Positions 19,163 through 27,876 of a stretch of 64,000 bases of DNA are shown one piece after another; within the stretch, counting starts at the first letter, position 1; every line of letters starts with the position of its first letter. The position numbers were made by a program, and so were the translations under genes. Origin of the DNA: an uncultured Roseovarius sp. (lineage in GTDB: Bacteria; Pseudomonadota; Alphaproteobacteria; Rhodobacterales; Rhodobacteraceae); the NCBI GenBank assembly GCA_947496175.1, contig CANMBU010000003.1, forward strand, positions 248,001-312,000, read 5' to 3'. Under the pieces are notes generated by a model, which saw nothing but the letters and a program-made list of their open reading frames with translations, ran no database searches and was not told the DNA's origin.

Positions 19163-21016
19163 TTATCGTGGGTCGACCGCCTCCAGACGTTCCAGAGCCG
19201 CCATCCAAAGCGCTTCCGCGCGGTCAAGGCCCTCCATCACTTCGCTGTATTTGCGTTGCCAGGCTTCCATGTCTGAGGTGCTGGCGTCGTCGTACATGGC
19301 CGGGTCGGCCAGCTTTGCCGATATCCGGTCGCGCATATCGTTTAGCTTTTCGACGCGCGCTTCGCAGGTTTTAACTTCTTGGCGTAGAGCTAGAATGGCA
19401 TCGCGCGACGGGCGCTTGGGTTTGGGTGGGACGTCGGCCTTGGGTTTTCCGTTTGGTTTTTGCTCCAACAGCATCGCGCGATAGCTTTGCAGGTCGCCCT
19501 CATAAGGCACCACCGTGCCGCCATGGACCAGCCAGAGCCGATCCGCCACGAGGCTGAGCAGGTGCATGTCATGGCTCACCAAAACAATCGCGCCGGTATA
19601 GGCGGTCAGGGCCTCGACAAGCGCCTCGCGGCTTTCGATATCCAGGTGGTTGGTCGGCTCATCGAGGATGAGCATATGCGGCGCATCAAGCGTGGCGAGC
19701 ATGAGCGAGAGGCGCGCCTTCTGCCCGCCTGAGAGTTTTCCCACCTTGGTGTCGGCCTGATCCGCGCCTATGCCAAAGCCTCCGAGACGCGCTCGCAGCT
19801 TGGCTTGTGCGGTTTCGTCCACATAACGGCGCAGATGATCCAGCGGGGTCTCATCGATGCGTAATTCATCAACCTGATGCTGCGCGAAATACCCCACACG
19901 CAGTTTGGAAGCGTTGTGTTTCTTGCCCCCAAGAACATCAAGACGGTCTGATAAAAGCTTGGAAAGTGTGGATTTTCCTTCGCCGTTGCGGCCTAGTAGG
20001 GCAATGCGATCATCCTGATCAATGCGCAGATCAAGTTTGCGCAAGACCGGTTCGCCACCATAGCCGGTTGCGGCTCCCTCAAGGCGCAGGATGGGCGGCG
20101 AGAGTGTTTCGGGCTCTGGAAAGGTAAACCGGCGCAAAGCCGCCTCTTGTGGCCGCGAAATGGGCTTCATCCGCTCCAAAGCCTTGATGCGGGACTGCGC
20201 CTGCCTGGCCTTGTCAGCCTTGTAGCGAAAGCGATCCACATAGGATTGCAAATGTGCGCGACGTGCGTCTTGTTTCTTTGCCTCGGCTTCGGCATTGGCC
20301 AGCCGCGCGGCGCGGGTTTCGGCGAATGTGTCGTAAGCGCCCTGATACAAGGTCAGCTTGCGGTCTTCGAGGTGCAGAATCGAGCCAACCGCGCGGTTCA
20401 GAAGTCCGCGATCATGGCTGATGACGATGACTGTGTGTGGATAACGCGCCAGATATGTCTCAAGCCAGAGCGCGCCTTCCAGATCCAGATAGTTGGTCGG
20501 CTCATCGAGGAGCAGAAGATCAGGCGCGGTGAAAAGCACTGCCGCCAAGGCCACGCGCATGCGCCAGCCGCCGGAAAAGGCAGAGCAGGGCATGGATTGT
20601 TCATCATTGGTAAATCCAAGCCCTTTGAGGATCGACGCCGCACGCGCCTCAGCACTCCAGGCATCAATATCGGCGAGCCGGGTTTGAATATCCGCAATGC
20701 GCGTCGGGTCTACGGCCGTCTCGGATTCGGCCAAGAGCGCTGCGCGCTCGGTATCCGCGGCCAGAACCGTGTCGATGAGCGAGATGTCACTGCCCGGCAC
20801 TTCTTGATCCACCCCGCCAATACGGGCGCGGGACGGCAGGGAAATTTCCCCTGTCTCTAGCGCAAGTTCGCCGCGGATCAGCTTGAAAAGCGTGGTTTTT
20901 CCTGTGCCGTTGCGACCCACAAGCCCAACTTTGTGGCCGTCCGGTATGACAGCAGACGCACCTTCAATTAAAGGGCGGCCTGCAACCGCGTAGCTTATGT
21001 TGTCGAACCTGAGCAT
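19163..21016 (-). CDS. ABC-F family ATPase (Uup/YheS type)
   Basis: Soluble ABC-F protein of 617 residues with two ATPase domains and no membrane segments. Domain 1: Walker [10 protein letters not shown] (about 35-43), signature [11 protein letters not shown], Walker [14 protein letters not shown] charged inter-domain linker follows (about 235-300, [17 protein letters not shown]). Domain 2: Walker [10 protein letters not shown], signature [10 protein letters not shown], Walker [12 protein letters not shown]. The C-terminus (about 540-617) is a predicted coiled coil. ABC-F proteins act on the ribosome; which subfamily this belongs to, and whether it has an antibiotic role, cannot be told here. 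Confidence 0.92.
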   Translation of the reverse strand: MLRFDNISYAVAGRPLIEGASAVIPDGHKVGLVGRNGTGKTTLFKLIRGELALETGEISLPSRARIGGVDQEVPGSDISLIDTVLAADTERAALLAESETAVDPTRIADIQTRLADIDAWSAEARAASILKGLGFTNDEQSMPCSAFSGGWRMRVALAAVLFTAPDLLLLDEPTNYLDLEGALWLETYLARYPHTVIVISHDRGLLNRAVGSILHLEDRKLTLYQGAYDTFAETRAARLANAEAEAKKQDARRAHLQSYVDRFRYKADKARQAQSRIKALERMKPISRPQEAALRRFTFPEPETLSPPILRLEGAATGYGGEPVLRKLDLRIDQDDRIALLGRNGEGKSTLSKLLSDRLDVLGGKKHNASKLRVGYFAQHQVDELRIDETPLDHLRRYVDETAQAKLRARLGGFGIGADQADTKVGKLSGGQKARLSLMLATLDAPHMLILDEPTNHLDIESREALVEALTAYTGAIVLVSHDMHLLSLVADRLWLVHGGTVVPYEGDLQSYRAMLLEQKPNGKPKADVPPKPKRPSRDAILALRQEVKTCEARVEKLNDMRDRISAKLADPAMYDDASTSDMEAWQRKYSEVMEGLDRAEALWMAALERLEAVDPR

Positions 21017-21152
21017 GGCCCTTGGGTGCCTTATCGCGGAGGGGAGGTCAATCGCGGCTTTTCAAAGCGGGGCGTGCATGTTAGTGGGGCGCCAATTCTG
21101 CGGCACAGGCGTGGGGCCTGGGCCGGATTTCCCAAAGGATAAAGAGGCTCTC

Positions 21153-21575
21153 ATGGCTGTCGAACGCACGCTCAGCATCATCAAACCCGATGCCACCAAA
21201 CGCAACCTGACCGGCAAGATCAACGCCAAGTTCGAAGACGCAGGTCTGCGGATCGTAGCGCAAAAGCGCATTCATCTGACCAAGGCGCAAGCCGGTGTGT
21301 TCTACGCCGTGCACGCCGAACGCCCGTTTTACGATGAGCTGTGCGAGTTCATAGCCTCTGAACCAGTTGTGGTGCAGGTGCTGGAAGGCGAAAGCGCGAT
21401 TGCCAAGAACCGCGAAGTCATGGGCGCGACGAACCCTGCCGATGCCGCACCTGGCACGGTGCGCGCCGAGTTTGCGGAAAGCGTCGGTGAAAACTCCGTC
21501 CACGGTTCTGATGCACCAGAAACCGCAGCAGTCGAGATTGCATATTTTTTCTCGGGGCTAGAGCTCGTCGGCTAA
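21153..21575 (+). CDS. ndk: Nucleoside diphosphate kinase
   Basis: Ndk transfers the gamma phosphate between nucleoside di- and triphosphates through a phosphohistidine. The 140-residue product has the expected length and the catalytic His117 in [12 protein letters not shown]; the N-terminus is [15 protein letters not shown]. The frame is open from 20997, but ATG 21153 has AAAGAGG at 21141-21147 and matches the family start. A strong terminator follows at 21596. Confidence 0.97.
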   Translation: MAVERTLSIIKPDATKRNLTGKINAKFEDAGLRIVAQKRIHLTKAQAGVFYAVHAERPFYDELCEFIASEPVVVQVLEGESAIAKNREVMGATNPADAAPGTVRAEFAESVGENSVHGSDAPETAAVEIAYFFSGLELVG

Positions 21576-21595
21576 GCCCGAAGAGTTGCATGTCC

Positions 21596-21632
21596 AAAAC
21601 GGCGTGGCCATTTCTGGTCGCGCCGTTTTTTA
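21596..21632. terminator. Bidirectional rho-independent terminator
   Basis: AAAACGGCG (21596-21604) pairs with CGCCGTTTT (21621-21629), followed on the plus strand by TTTTTATTG; on the minus strand the stem is followed by TTTT. It serves ndk on the plus strand and the 41-residue ORF on the minus strand. Confidence 0.85.
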
Positions 21633-21639
21633 TTGTCTC

Positions 21640-21765
21640 TCAGAGAGAGGCAAAGTCGTTGAAAACCTGCCGCGAGATCACTTTGGGCGGAGCCTCGGGG
21701 GCGGGTTTAGGCGCTGAACCGGATGTGGACGCGCCCTGAGATGGGGTTGAAGCTGAAATTGCCAT
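21640..21765 (-). CDS. Small protein of 41 residues, unknown function
   Basis: A short open frame starting at ATG 21765 and ending TGA at 21640, 11 bases from the shared terminator at 21596-21632. The peptide is low-complexity at first (Ser/Thr/Ala, then a Pro-rich stretch with APKPAPEAPPK) and ends VISRQVFNDFASL. The composition is protein-like rather than random and the terminator fits it, but the ribosome site is weak (GCAGGCAA). I do not recognise the family. No hydrophobic helix or Cys. Confidence 0.5.
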   Translation of the reverse strand: MAISASTPSQGASTSGSAPKPAPEAPPKVISRQVFNDFASL

Positions 21766-21989
21766 TTGCCTGCACTTTCTGTCACCGACACTACCGCCGG
21801 CATACAATACACCGGGGTCTTAACGCCCCGCTTGGCAAGGCTCTGCGCGAATTGTGGCTAAATTGGGGCATAGACGCGCAGTCCATGGAAAGTGTTGTTA
21901 AAAAGCTATAGATACACGTTTCGGGCTTCCACGCGCACCAGCCTTTGGTGCCGCGTTGACGAAGTTTAGAACCGCAAAGGTGAATGCAG

Positions 21990-22619
21990 ATGGCCTCTTC
22001 TTTGAAACAAGACCCACACAAGCTGCGCGAAGGTAAGGAAAAGCACCTTGAAACGGCCATTGGTCGTGCGGTCCGCGAGTTTCGTAAAGGGCGGAACATG
22101 ACGGTGGCCGACCTTGCCAAGGCGACGGGGCTTTCGGTGGGCATGTTGTCGAAAATCGAAAACGGCGTGACATCGTCGTCTTTGACCACGCTGCAAGTGT
22201 TGTCAGCTGCCTTGAGTGTTCCGATCACTGCATTCTTCCGTCGGTTCGAGGAAAGTCGCGAGGCGGTGCATGTCAAAGCCGGAGAGGCGCTTGAGATCGA
22301 GCGAGAGGGCACGCGTGCGGGTCATCAGTACAATCTTTTGGGCCATATTGGCGGGAACAACAGTGGTGTTGTGGTTGAGCCATACCTGATTTCGCTTAAC
22401 GAGGAATCGGACGTGTTTCCCACCTTTCAACATGAAGGCATCGAGCTGCTCTATATGCTAGAGGGGGAGGTGCTTTATCGGCACGGCGATGAAACCTTTC
22501 ACCTGAAGCCCGGAGACAGCTTATTTTTCGATGCGGATGCGCCGCATGGACCAGAGGACCTGATCCAGCTTCCGGCGCGCTATCTGTCGGTGATTTCGTA
22601 TCCGCAAGGGAATGGATAA
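21990..22619 (+). CDS. XRE-family regulator with C-terminal cupin domain
   Basis: Transcription regulator of 209 residues: an N-terminal lambda-repressor-like helix-turn-helix (about 25-80, IGRAVREFRKGRNMTVADLAK then GLSVGMLSKIENG) and a C-terminal cupin (about 125-200, EGIELLYMLEGEVLYRHGDETF, LKPGDSLFFDADAPHGPEDL) that probably binds a small ligand. ATG 21990 is preferred over ATG 21984 because AAAGG at 21976-21980 is correctly spaced only for the former. It sits immediately upstream of glxB and is the obvious candidate regulator of the methylamine-nitrogen operon. Confidence 0.88.
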   Translation: MASSLKQDPHKLREGKEKHLETAIGRAVREFRKGRNMTVADLAKATGLSVGMLSKIENGVTSSSLTTLQVLSAALSVPITAFFRRFEESREAVHVKAGEALEIEREGTRAGHQYNLLGHIGGNNSGVVVEPYLISLNEESDVFPTFQHEGIELLYMLEGEVLYRHGDETFHLKPGDSLFFDADAPHGPEDLIQLPARYLSVISYPQGNG

Positions 22620-22627
22620 TTTTCCTG

Positions 22628-22650
22628 ATAAGAATATTAAATTCTCTTAT
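22628..22650. promoter_or_regulatory. Imperfect dyad upstream of glxB, candidate operator
   Basis: ATAAGAAT (22628-22635) faces ATTCTCTTAT (22641-22650), an AT-rich imperfect inverted repeat in an otherwise GC-rich region, 56 bases before the glxB start and just behind the XRE-cupin gene. A weak -35-like TTGAAA (22650-22655) adjoins it. By position it could be the binding site of the XRE-cupin regulator; that is inference. Confidence 0.4.
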
Positions 22651-22705
22651 TGAAACCTTGCGCCGTCCGCACTAGCCTTTGTTCAGACGGGTTTTGGAGG
22701 CTGCC

Positions 22706-23599
22706 ATGTGCGGAATCGTTGGACTGTTTCTCAAGGACAAGGCGCTGGAGCCAAAGCTTGGCGCGATGTTGACCGATATGCTGATCACCATGTCAGATCG
22801 TGGGCCGGATAGTGCGGGCATTGCGGTCTATGGAGAGGATCATGAAGGGCGTGCCAAGCTGACGCTGCAAGCTGCAGATCCAGCTCTTTTTAACGGCCTT
22901 GCAGGTGAGATTGAGGATGAGTGTGGTGTCGCAGTCAAACTTCGGATGATTGATACCCATGCCGTGCTCGACCTGCCCGAAGACAAGTTGGCGCAGGTGC
23001 GAGGGACGGTCAAATACCTGCGCCCGGATGTGCGCGTGATGAGTGCCGGTGAGGTGATTGAGATTTACAAGGAGGTTGGCCTTCCAGGGGAGGTTGCCAA
23101 GCGGTTTGACATTCCTGAACTGACCGGAAGCCATGGCATTGGCCATACCCGTATGGCCACGGAAAGTGCTGTTACAACCTTGGGCGCACACCCGTTTTCC
23201 ACTGGGGCGGATCAATGTCTTGTCCATAACGGGTCGCTCTCCAACCATAACTCTCTGCGCCGCAAACTGGCGCGTGAGGGCGTGACGGTAGAAACTGAGA
23301 ACGACACTGAGGTGGCCGCCGCGTATCTCACTTGGAAGATGCAGGAAGGGGCCACTCTTGGAGAGGCGCTGGAGGCGGGGATTGATGATCTCGACGGGTT
23401 CTACACCTTTGTGGTCGGCACCAAGGATGGCTTTGGCGTGGTGCGCGATCCGATTGCCTGCAAGCCTGCAGTCATGGCCGAAACCGATCAATATGTGGCC
23501 TTCGGCAGCGAATACCGCGCCTTGGTGAACCTGCCGGGGATTGAAGACGCCAAGGTTTGGGAACCTGAACCTGCCACTGTTTATTTCTGGAAGCACTGA
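22706..23599 (+). CDS. glxB: N-methylglutamate synthase subunit A / GlxB class II glutamine amidotransferase
   Basis: Glutaminase-type subunit of 297 residues. The N-terminal nucleophile Cys2 is exposed by the MCGIVGLF start, and the class II amidotransferase elements follow (SDRGPDSAGIAVY, GIGHTRMATES, HNGSLSNHNSLR, ENDTEVAA). With GlxC and GlxD it makes up the three parts of a split glutamate-synthase-like enzyme; in methylotrophic and Roseobacter-type bacteria the orthologous MgsABC forms N-methylglutamate from glutamate and methylamine. Start ATG 22706 has GGAGG at good spacing; earlier in-frame starts would block Cys2. The glxC start follows the stop after one base. Confidence 0.9.
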   Translation: MCGIVGLFLKDKALEPKLGAMLTDMLITMSDRGPDSAGIAVYGEDHEGRAKLTLQAADPALFNGLAGEIEDECGVAVKLRMIDTHAVLDLPEDKLAQVRGTVKYLRPDVRVMSAGEVIEIYKEVGLPGEVAKRFDIPELTGSHGIGHTRMATESAVTTLGAHPFSTGADQCLVHNGSLSNHNSLRRKLAREGVTVETENDTEVAAAYLTWKMQEGATLGEALEAGIDDLDGFYTFVVGTKDGFGVVRDPIACKPAVMAETDQYVAFGSEYRALVNLPGIEDAKVWEPEPATVYFWKH

Positions 23600-23600
23600 C

Positions 23601-24278
23601 ATGCAGACATTTGATCTCGAAGCGGACGGCCTGCGCGCACTCAATGAAACCTTGCAGGCTCAGGTGCAGACGACCAATGAGACCGCATGGGATGTGATCA
23701 ACCCCCGCGGCAGTCATGCGATTGCCGTTGGACTGGATGCGCCCATTGAGGTCACGGTGAATGGCTCAACCGGTTATTACTGTGCTGGCATGAACCAACA
23801 GGCCACTGTGCATGTGAAAGGCAATGTTGGACCAGGCGCTGCTGAGAACATGATGAGCGGTAAGTTGATCGTGGACGGGGATGCCAGTCAATATGCTGGG
23901 GCTACGGGGCATGGTGGGCTTTTGGTGATCAAGGGCAATGCCTCGTCGCGCTGTGGGATTTCCATGAAAGGTATCGACATTGTCGTGGGCGGCAATGTCG
24001 GCCACATGTCTGCATTCATGGCGCAGGCGGGGCATCTGGTGGTGTGTGGCGATGCAGGGGATGCTTTGGGTGATTCCATCTACGAGGCCCAGCTTTTTGT
24101 GCGCGGCTCTGTGAAATCGTTGGGCGCCGATTGCATCGAAAAAGAGATGCGGCCTGAGCATATCGCCAAACTGACCGAGCTTTTGGAGGCTGCGGGCATG
24201 GATGCTGATCCGGCTGATTTCAAACGCTACGGCTCAGCAAGGCAACTTTACAATTTCAACATCGACAACGCGTATTGA
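23601..24278 (+). CDS. glxC: N-methylglutamate synthase subunit B / GlxC (GXGXG domain)
   Basis: Product of 225 residues corresponding to the C-terminal beta-helical GXGXG domain of glutamate synthase, with repeated Gly-rich turns (GNVGPGAAENMMSG, GATGHGGLLVIKGNASSRCG, GNVGHMSAFMAQAGHLVVCGDAGDALGDS). It is structural and helps channel ammonia or methylamine between the other subunits. It lies one base after glxB and 12 bases before glxD. Assignment to N-methylglutamate synthase depends on the gmaS gene in the same operon. Confidence 0.88.
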   Translation: MQTFDLEADGLRALNETLQAQVQTTNETAWDVINPRGSHAIAVGLDAPIEVTVNGSTGYYCAGMNQQATVHVKGNVGPGAAENMMSGKLIVDGDASQYAGATGHGGLLVIKGNASSRCGISMKGIDIVVGGNVGHMSAFMAQAGHLVVCGDAGDALGDSIYEAQLFVRGSVKSLGADCIEKEMRPEHIAKLTELLEAAGMDADPADFKRYGSARQLYNFNIDNAY

Positions 24279-24290
24279 GAGAGGGCGATC

Positions 24291-25628
24291 ATGGCCAAGG
24301 ATGACAAGACCGCACCGCAGACTTTACCGCGTTATTCCAATACGTTCACGCCCGAGGTGAATGCCGAAATCCGCCGCGCGGCTTCGACGGGGATTTATGA
24401 CATTCGGGGTGGTGGTGCAAAACGCAAGGTGCCACATTTTGATGACCTGGTGTTTCTGGGGGCGTCGATGTCGAGGTATCCGTTGGAAGGGTATCGCGAG
24501 AAATGTGAAACATCGGTCACATTAGGCACACGCTTTGCCAAAAAGCCGATTGAGTTGAAAATCCCGATCACCATTGCCGGGATGAGTTTTGGCGCGCTCT
24601 CCGCGCAGGCCAAGGAAGCCCTGGGGCGGGGGGCGTCCATGGCGGGCACGTCCACGACCACAGGCGACGGTGGCATGACCCCCGAAGAGCGCGGGCAGTC
24701 CGAGCGGTTGGTCTATCAGTACCTGCCCAGCCGCTATGGCATGAACCCGGTCGACCTGCGCAAAGCGGACGCCATTGAGGTGGTTGTGGGCCAGGGCGCA
24801 AAGCCGGGTGGTGGCGGCATGCTTTTGGGTCAAAAGATTTCTGACCGCGTGGCCGAAATGCGGACGTTGCCCAAGGGCATTGATCAGCGATCAGCCTGTC
24901 GTCATCCAGATTGGACTGGGCCGGATGACCTTGAGATCAAGATCCTCGAACTGCGCGAGATCACCAACTGGGAAAAGCCCATTTATGTGAAAGTCGGCGC
25001 GGCAAGACCGTTCTTTGACACCACATTGGCGGTGAAAGCCGGAGCGGATGTTGTGGTCATTGACGGCATGCAGGGCGGCACGGCGGCAACGCAGGATGTG
25101 TTCATCGAGCATGTGGGTATCCCCACTCTGGCCTGCATCCGAGAGGCCGTCGCAGCGCTGCAGGAATTGAACATGCACCGTGAGGTGCAGCTCATCGTGT
25201 CGGGCGGCATCCGCTCGGGCGCGGATGTGGCCAAGGCGTTGGCGCTCGGCGCCGATGCAGTGAGCATTGGGACCGCGGCGATGATCGCCCTTGGAGACAA
25301 TGATCCCAAATGGGAAGCCGAATATCAGGCTCTGGGCAGCACCGCAGGTGCCTATGACGACTGGCATGAGGGCCGCGACCCGGCAGGGATTTCGACGCAA
25401 GACCCCGAACTGGCCAAGCGGCTGGATCCCGTGGAAGCAGGGCGCAGGCTCAACAATTATCTCAAAGTGATGACATTGGAGGCGCAAACACTGGCGCGGG
25501 CCTGCGGCAAGAACCACGTGCTCAACCTTGAGCCAGAGGATTTGCAAGCGCTGACGGTTGAAGCCGCCGCCATGGCAAAGGTCCCTCTTGCCGGAACCAC
25601 CTGGATTCCAGGGCAGGGCGGGATGTAA
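24291..25628 (+). CDS. glxD: N-methylglutamate synthase subunit C / GlxD (FMN-binding glutamate-synthase domain)
   Basis: Catalytic subunit of 445 residues homologous to the central FMN-binding TIM barrel of glutamate synthase. Seen: PITIAGMSFGALSAQAKEALG, the Gly-rich GQGAKPGGGGMLLGQKI, KVGAARPFFDTTLAVKAGADVVVIDGMQGGTAA and GGIRSGADVAKALALGADAVSIGTAA (phosphate-binding). A Cys in SACRHPDWTGPDD is where the Fe-S region would be, though the three-Cys signature of GltB is not obvious. The stop overlaps the ATG of the DUF3303 gene by one base. Confidence 0.9.
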   Translation: MAKDDKTAPQTLPRYSNTFTPEVNAEIRRAASTGIYDIRGGGAKRKVPHFDDLVFLGASMSRYPLEGYREKCETSVTLGTRFAKKPIELKIPITIAGMSFGALSAQAKEALGRGASMAGTSTTTGDGGMTPEERGQSERLVYQYLPSRYGMNPVDLRKADAIEVVVGQGAKPGGGGMLLGQKISDRVAEMRTLPKGIDQRSACRHPDWTGPDDLEIKILELREITNWEKPIYVKVGAARPFFDTTLAVKAGADVVVIDGMQGGTAATQDVFIEHVGIPTLACIREAVAALQELNMHREVQLIVSGGIRSGADVAKALALGADAVSIGTAAMIALGDNDPKWEAEYQALGSTAGAYDDWHEGRDPAGISTQDPELAKRLDPVEAGRRLNNYLKVMTLEAQTLARACGKNHVLNLEPEDLQALTVEAAAMAKVPLAGTTWIPGQGGM

Positions 25629-25888
25629 TGCCGCGATTCATGGGGATTGAGCGGTTCAAATCCGGGCAGTCCGGCCCGGTTTACGCGCGATATCATGAAA
25701 AGGGCCGCATGTTACCCGAAGGATTACGATACATCGACAGCTGGCTCAGCGCCGGTGATGATGTCTGCTATCAACTGATGGAAACGCAAAGGCCCGTAAC
25801 CTTTGACAGCTGGATTGCGAATTGGGACGATCTGGTGAATTTTGAAGTTATAAAATTAAAAGAAAAACCAACGGGGAGACAGAAATGA
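25628..25888 (+). CDS. DUF3303-like small protein in the methylamine operon
   Basis: Soluble protein of 86 residues (MPRFMGIERFKSGQSGPVYA onward, with RYHEKGRMLPEGLRYIDSWL and CYQLMETQRPVTFDSWIANWDDLVNFEVI). It resembles DUF3303, a small dimeric alpha-beta-barrel-like fold. The start overlaps the glxD stop by one base and the stop overlaps the gmaS start by four, so it is translated in lockstep with both neighbours. No catalytic motif is evident; a role in the methylamine pathway is inferred from context only. Confidence 0.8.
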   Translation: MPRFMGIERFKSGQSGPVYARYHEKGRMLPEGLRYIDSWLSAGDDVCYQLMETQRPVTFDSWIANWDDLVNFEVIKLKEKPTGRQK

Positions 25889-27219
25889 CAACAGACCTTG
25901 CCGCTTTTGCCGCTGAACGCGGTGTAAAGTATTTCATGATTTCCTTCACCGATCTGTTCGGTGGGCAGCGGGCCAAACTGGTCCCGGCACAGGCGATTGC
26001 CGACATGCAGGAGGAAGGCGCAGGCTTTGCCGGCTTTGCCACATGGCTTGATATGACACCGGCCCATCCTGATATGCTGGCCGTGCCTGACCCAAGCTCT
26101 GTGATCCAGTTGCCATGGAAGCCGGAAGTCGCCTGGGTCGCGGCCAATCCTGTCATGGAAGATGAGGACGTGGCCCAAGCGCCGCGCAATGTGCTGCGCC
26201 GCCTGATTGATGAGGCGGCGGGTGAAGGGCTGCATGTGAAGACAGGTATTGAGGCGGAATATTTTCTACTCACACCAGATGGCAATGCACTTTCGGACGA
26301 GTTCGATACGGCTGAAAAGCCCTGCTATGATCAGCAGGCAGTCATGCGGCGCTATGATGTGGTGCGCGAGATTTGTGACTACATGCTCGATCTGGGCTGG
26401 GGCCCGTATCAGAACGACCATGAGGATGCCAACGGCCAGTTCGAGATGAACTGGGAATTTGATGACGCGCTTCGGACAGCGGACAAGCACTCTTTCTTCA
26501 AGTTTATGACCAAGTCAGTCGCCGAGAAACACGGCTTTCGCGCAACCTTCATGCCCAAGCCGGTTGAGGGGCTGACCGGCAATGGCTGTCATGCGCATAT
26601 CTCGGTCTGGGACGCGCCGGGAGACAAAGCCAAAAAGAATGTCTTTGCCACCGACGCAACAGAAGGAAGTCAAACTGCAGAGCTGGGCTTGTCGGATCAG
26701 GGCGCGCATTTCCTGGGTGGTATCATGAAGCATGCCAGTGCTTTGGCTGCGATCACCAACCCGACCGTCAACTCATATAAGCGTATCAATGCACCCCGAA
26801 CGATGTCTGGTGCGACATGGGCACCGAATACCGTGACATGGACCGGCAACAACCGCACGCATATGGTGCGCGTGCCTGGTCCGGGCCGGTTTGAGCTTCG
26901 GCTGCCCGACGGGGCGGCCAATCCCTATCTCTTGCAGGCGGTCATCATCGCGGCCGGTCTCAGTGGCATTCGTCACAAGGCAGACCCTGGCAAGCGGTAC
27001 GACATCGATATGTATGCCGAAGGTCATAAGGTGCGCGGCGCGCCCAAGCTACCGCTAAACATGCTCGACGCGATCCGTACCTATGACAAGGACAAGGAAC
27101 TGAAGTCCATGCTGGGCGATGAATTTTCCGCCGCGTATATCAAGATGAAAACGCAGGAATGGAATTCCTTTACGTCCCATTTCAGCCAATGGGAAAAAGA
27201 CAATACGCTGGATATCTAA
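25885..27219 (+). CDS. gmaS: Gamma-glutamylmethylamide synthetase (glutamine synthetase family)
   Basis: Glutamine-synthetase-fold ligase of 444 residues (GS type III/GlnT-like group), which in methylamine users makes gamma-glutamylmethylamide from glutamate, methylamine and ATP. GS elements: N-terminal beta-grasp with FTDLFGGQRAKLV, metal-binding GIEAEYFLL and HEDANGQFEMNWEFDDAL, ATP/His element NGCHAHISVWD, and Arg-containing NRTHMVRVPGPGRFELRLPDG. A true glutamine synthetase role is the alternative, but the fixed position after glxBCD favours GmaS. No N-methylglutamate dehydrogenase genes (mgdABCD, sarcosine-oxidase-like) follow in this window. Confidence 0.87.
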   Translation: MTTDLAAFAAERGVKYFMISFTDLFGGQRAKLVPAQAIADMQEEGAGFAGFATWLDMTPAHPDMLAVPDPSSVIQLPWKPEVAWVAANPVMEDEDVAQAPRNVLRRLIDEAAGEGLHVKTGIEAEYFLLTPDGNALSDEFDTAEKPCYDQQAVMRRYDVVREICDYMLDLGWGPYQNDHEDANGQFEMNWEFDDALRTADKHSFFKFMTKSVAEKHGFRATFMPKPVEGLTGNGCHAHISVWDAPGDKAKKNVFATDATEGSQTAELGLSDQGAHFLGGIMKHASALAAITNPTVNSYKRINAPRTMSGATWAPNTVTWTGNNRTHMVRVPGPGRFELRLPDGAANPYLLQAVIIAAGLSGIRHKADPGKRYDIDMYAEGHKVRGAPKLPLNMLDAIRTYDKDKELKSMLGDEFSAAYIKMKTQEWNSFTSHFSQWEKDNTLDI

Positions 27220-27263
27220 CGCTTTGCGCGCTCATCTGTGAGTCAGGTTTACCGCGAAACGCT

Positions 27264-27767
27264 TTAGCTTAGCGCCATCTCCATGAAAACCACTTTGCCC
27301 TCGTGTTCCGGGGGCAGGGTGATACGTGGCGAAACATAGCTGAATCCCGCCTTTTCGTAGATATGCTGAGCAGCCTTGAACGTATGGAACGTATCAAGGA
27401 TGACTTTGGTGTAGCCTTGCGCTCTGACCCTTGCGAGAAGCTCCGCGATCATCTTGTCGCCAAGCTGAAGACCGCGAAACTCTGGGCGGACATACATGCG
27501 TTTGATCTCGCATGTCTTCTCATCATGACCAAAGAACGCAACGCAGCCCGCGGGCGCATCATCGACGCGTGTCAGGAGAAATCCGCCGGTCGGAGGGGCG
27601 TAAATCCCTGGGAGTTGGGCCAGTTGCTCTTCTAATCCGGCAAAGGCATGTGCCTGACCGGCGTTCGGGTCCTGGGTCAACGAAAAGGCGAACAGATCGC
27701 GGACCAGGGCGCGTGCCGCCTCAATCTCTTGGGGGTTTTCGATCTGAGCAATGTGGACTTGGACCAT
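27264..27767 (-). CDS. GNAT family N-acetyltransferase
   Basis: Acetyltransferase of 167 residues with the GNAT acetyl-CoA motif A, VRPEFRGLQLGDKMI (about 100-115), preceded by the beta-strand CEIKRMYV and followed by YTKVILDTFHTFKAAQHIYEKAGF. Substrate unknown. ATG 27767 has GAGGAA upstream at good spacing; a longer in-frame start exists at 27797. It converges on gmaS with 44 bases between the two stops. Confidence 0.82.
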   Translation of the reverse strand: MVQVHIAQIENPQEIEAARALVRDLFAFSLTQDPNAGQAHAFAGLEEQLAQLPGIYAPPTGGFLLTRVDDAPAGCVAFFGHDEKTCEIKRMYVRPEFRGLQLGDKMIAELLARVRAQGYTKVILDTFHTFKAAQHIYEKAGFSYVSPRITLPPEHEGKVVFMEMALS

Positions 27768-27876
27768 GACTGTTTCCTCGTTGGCTTCGTGACTCACACC
27801 GTAACGTGATCATTTGTGCGCGCCCACAGAAGGACGAGCCGTAGACCCCACGGTTCAGGTCTTTACCTAGGAATAA

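Noticed and set aside
21723-21911. 62-codon plus-strand frame downstream of ndk
   Set aside because: Runs antisense to the start of the better-supported 41-residue ORF, has no ribosome site and an arbitrary composition.
25650-25680. T-loop-like GGTTCAAATCC suggesting a tRNA
   Set aside because: It lies inside the coupled DUF3303-like gene and no acceptor, D or anticodon stem can be drawn around it.
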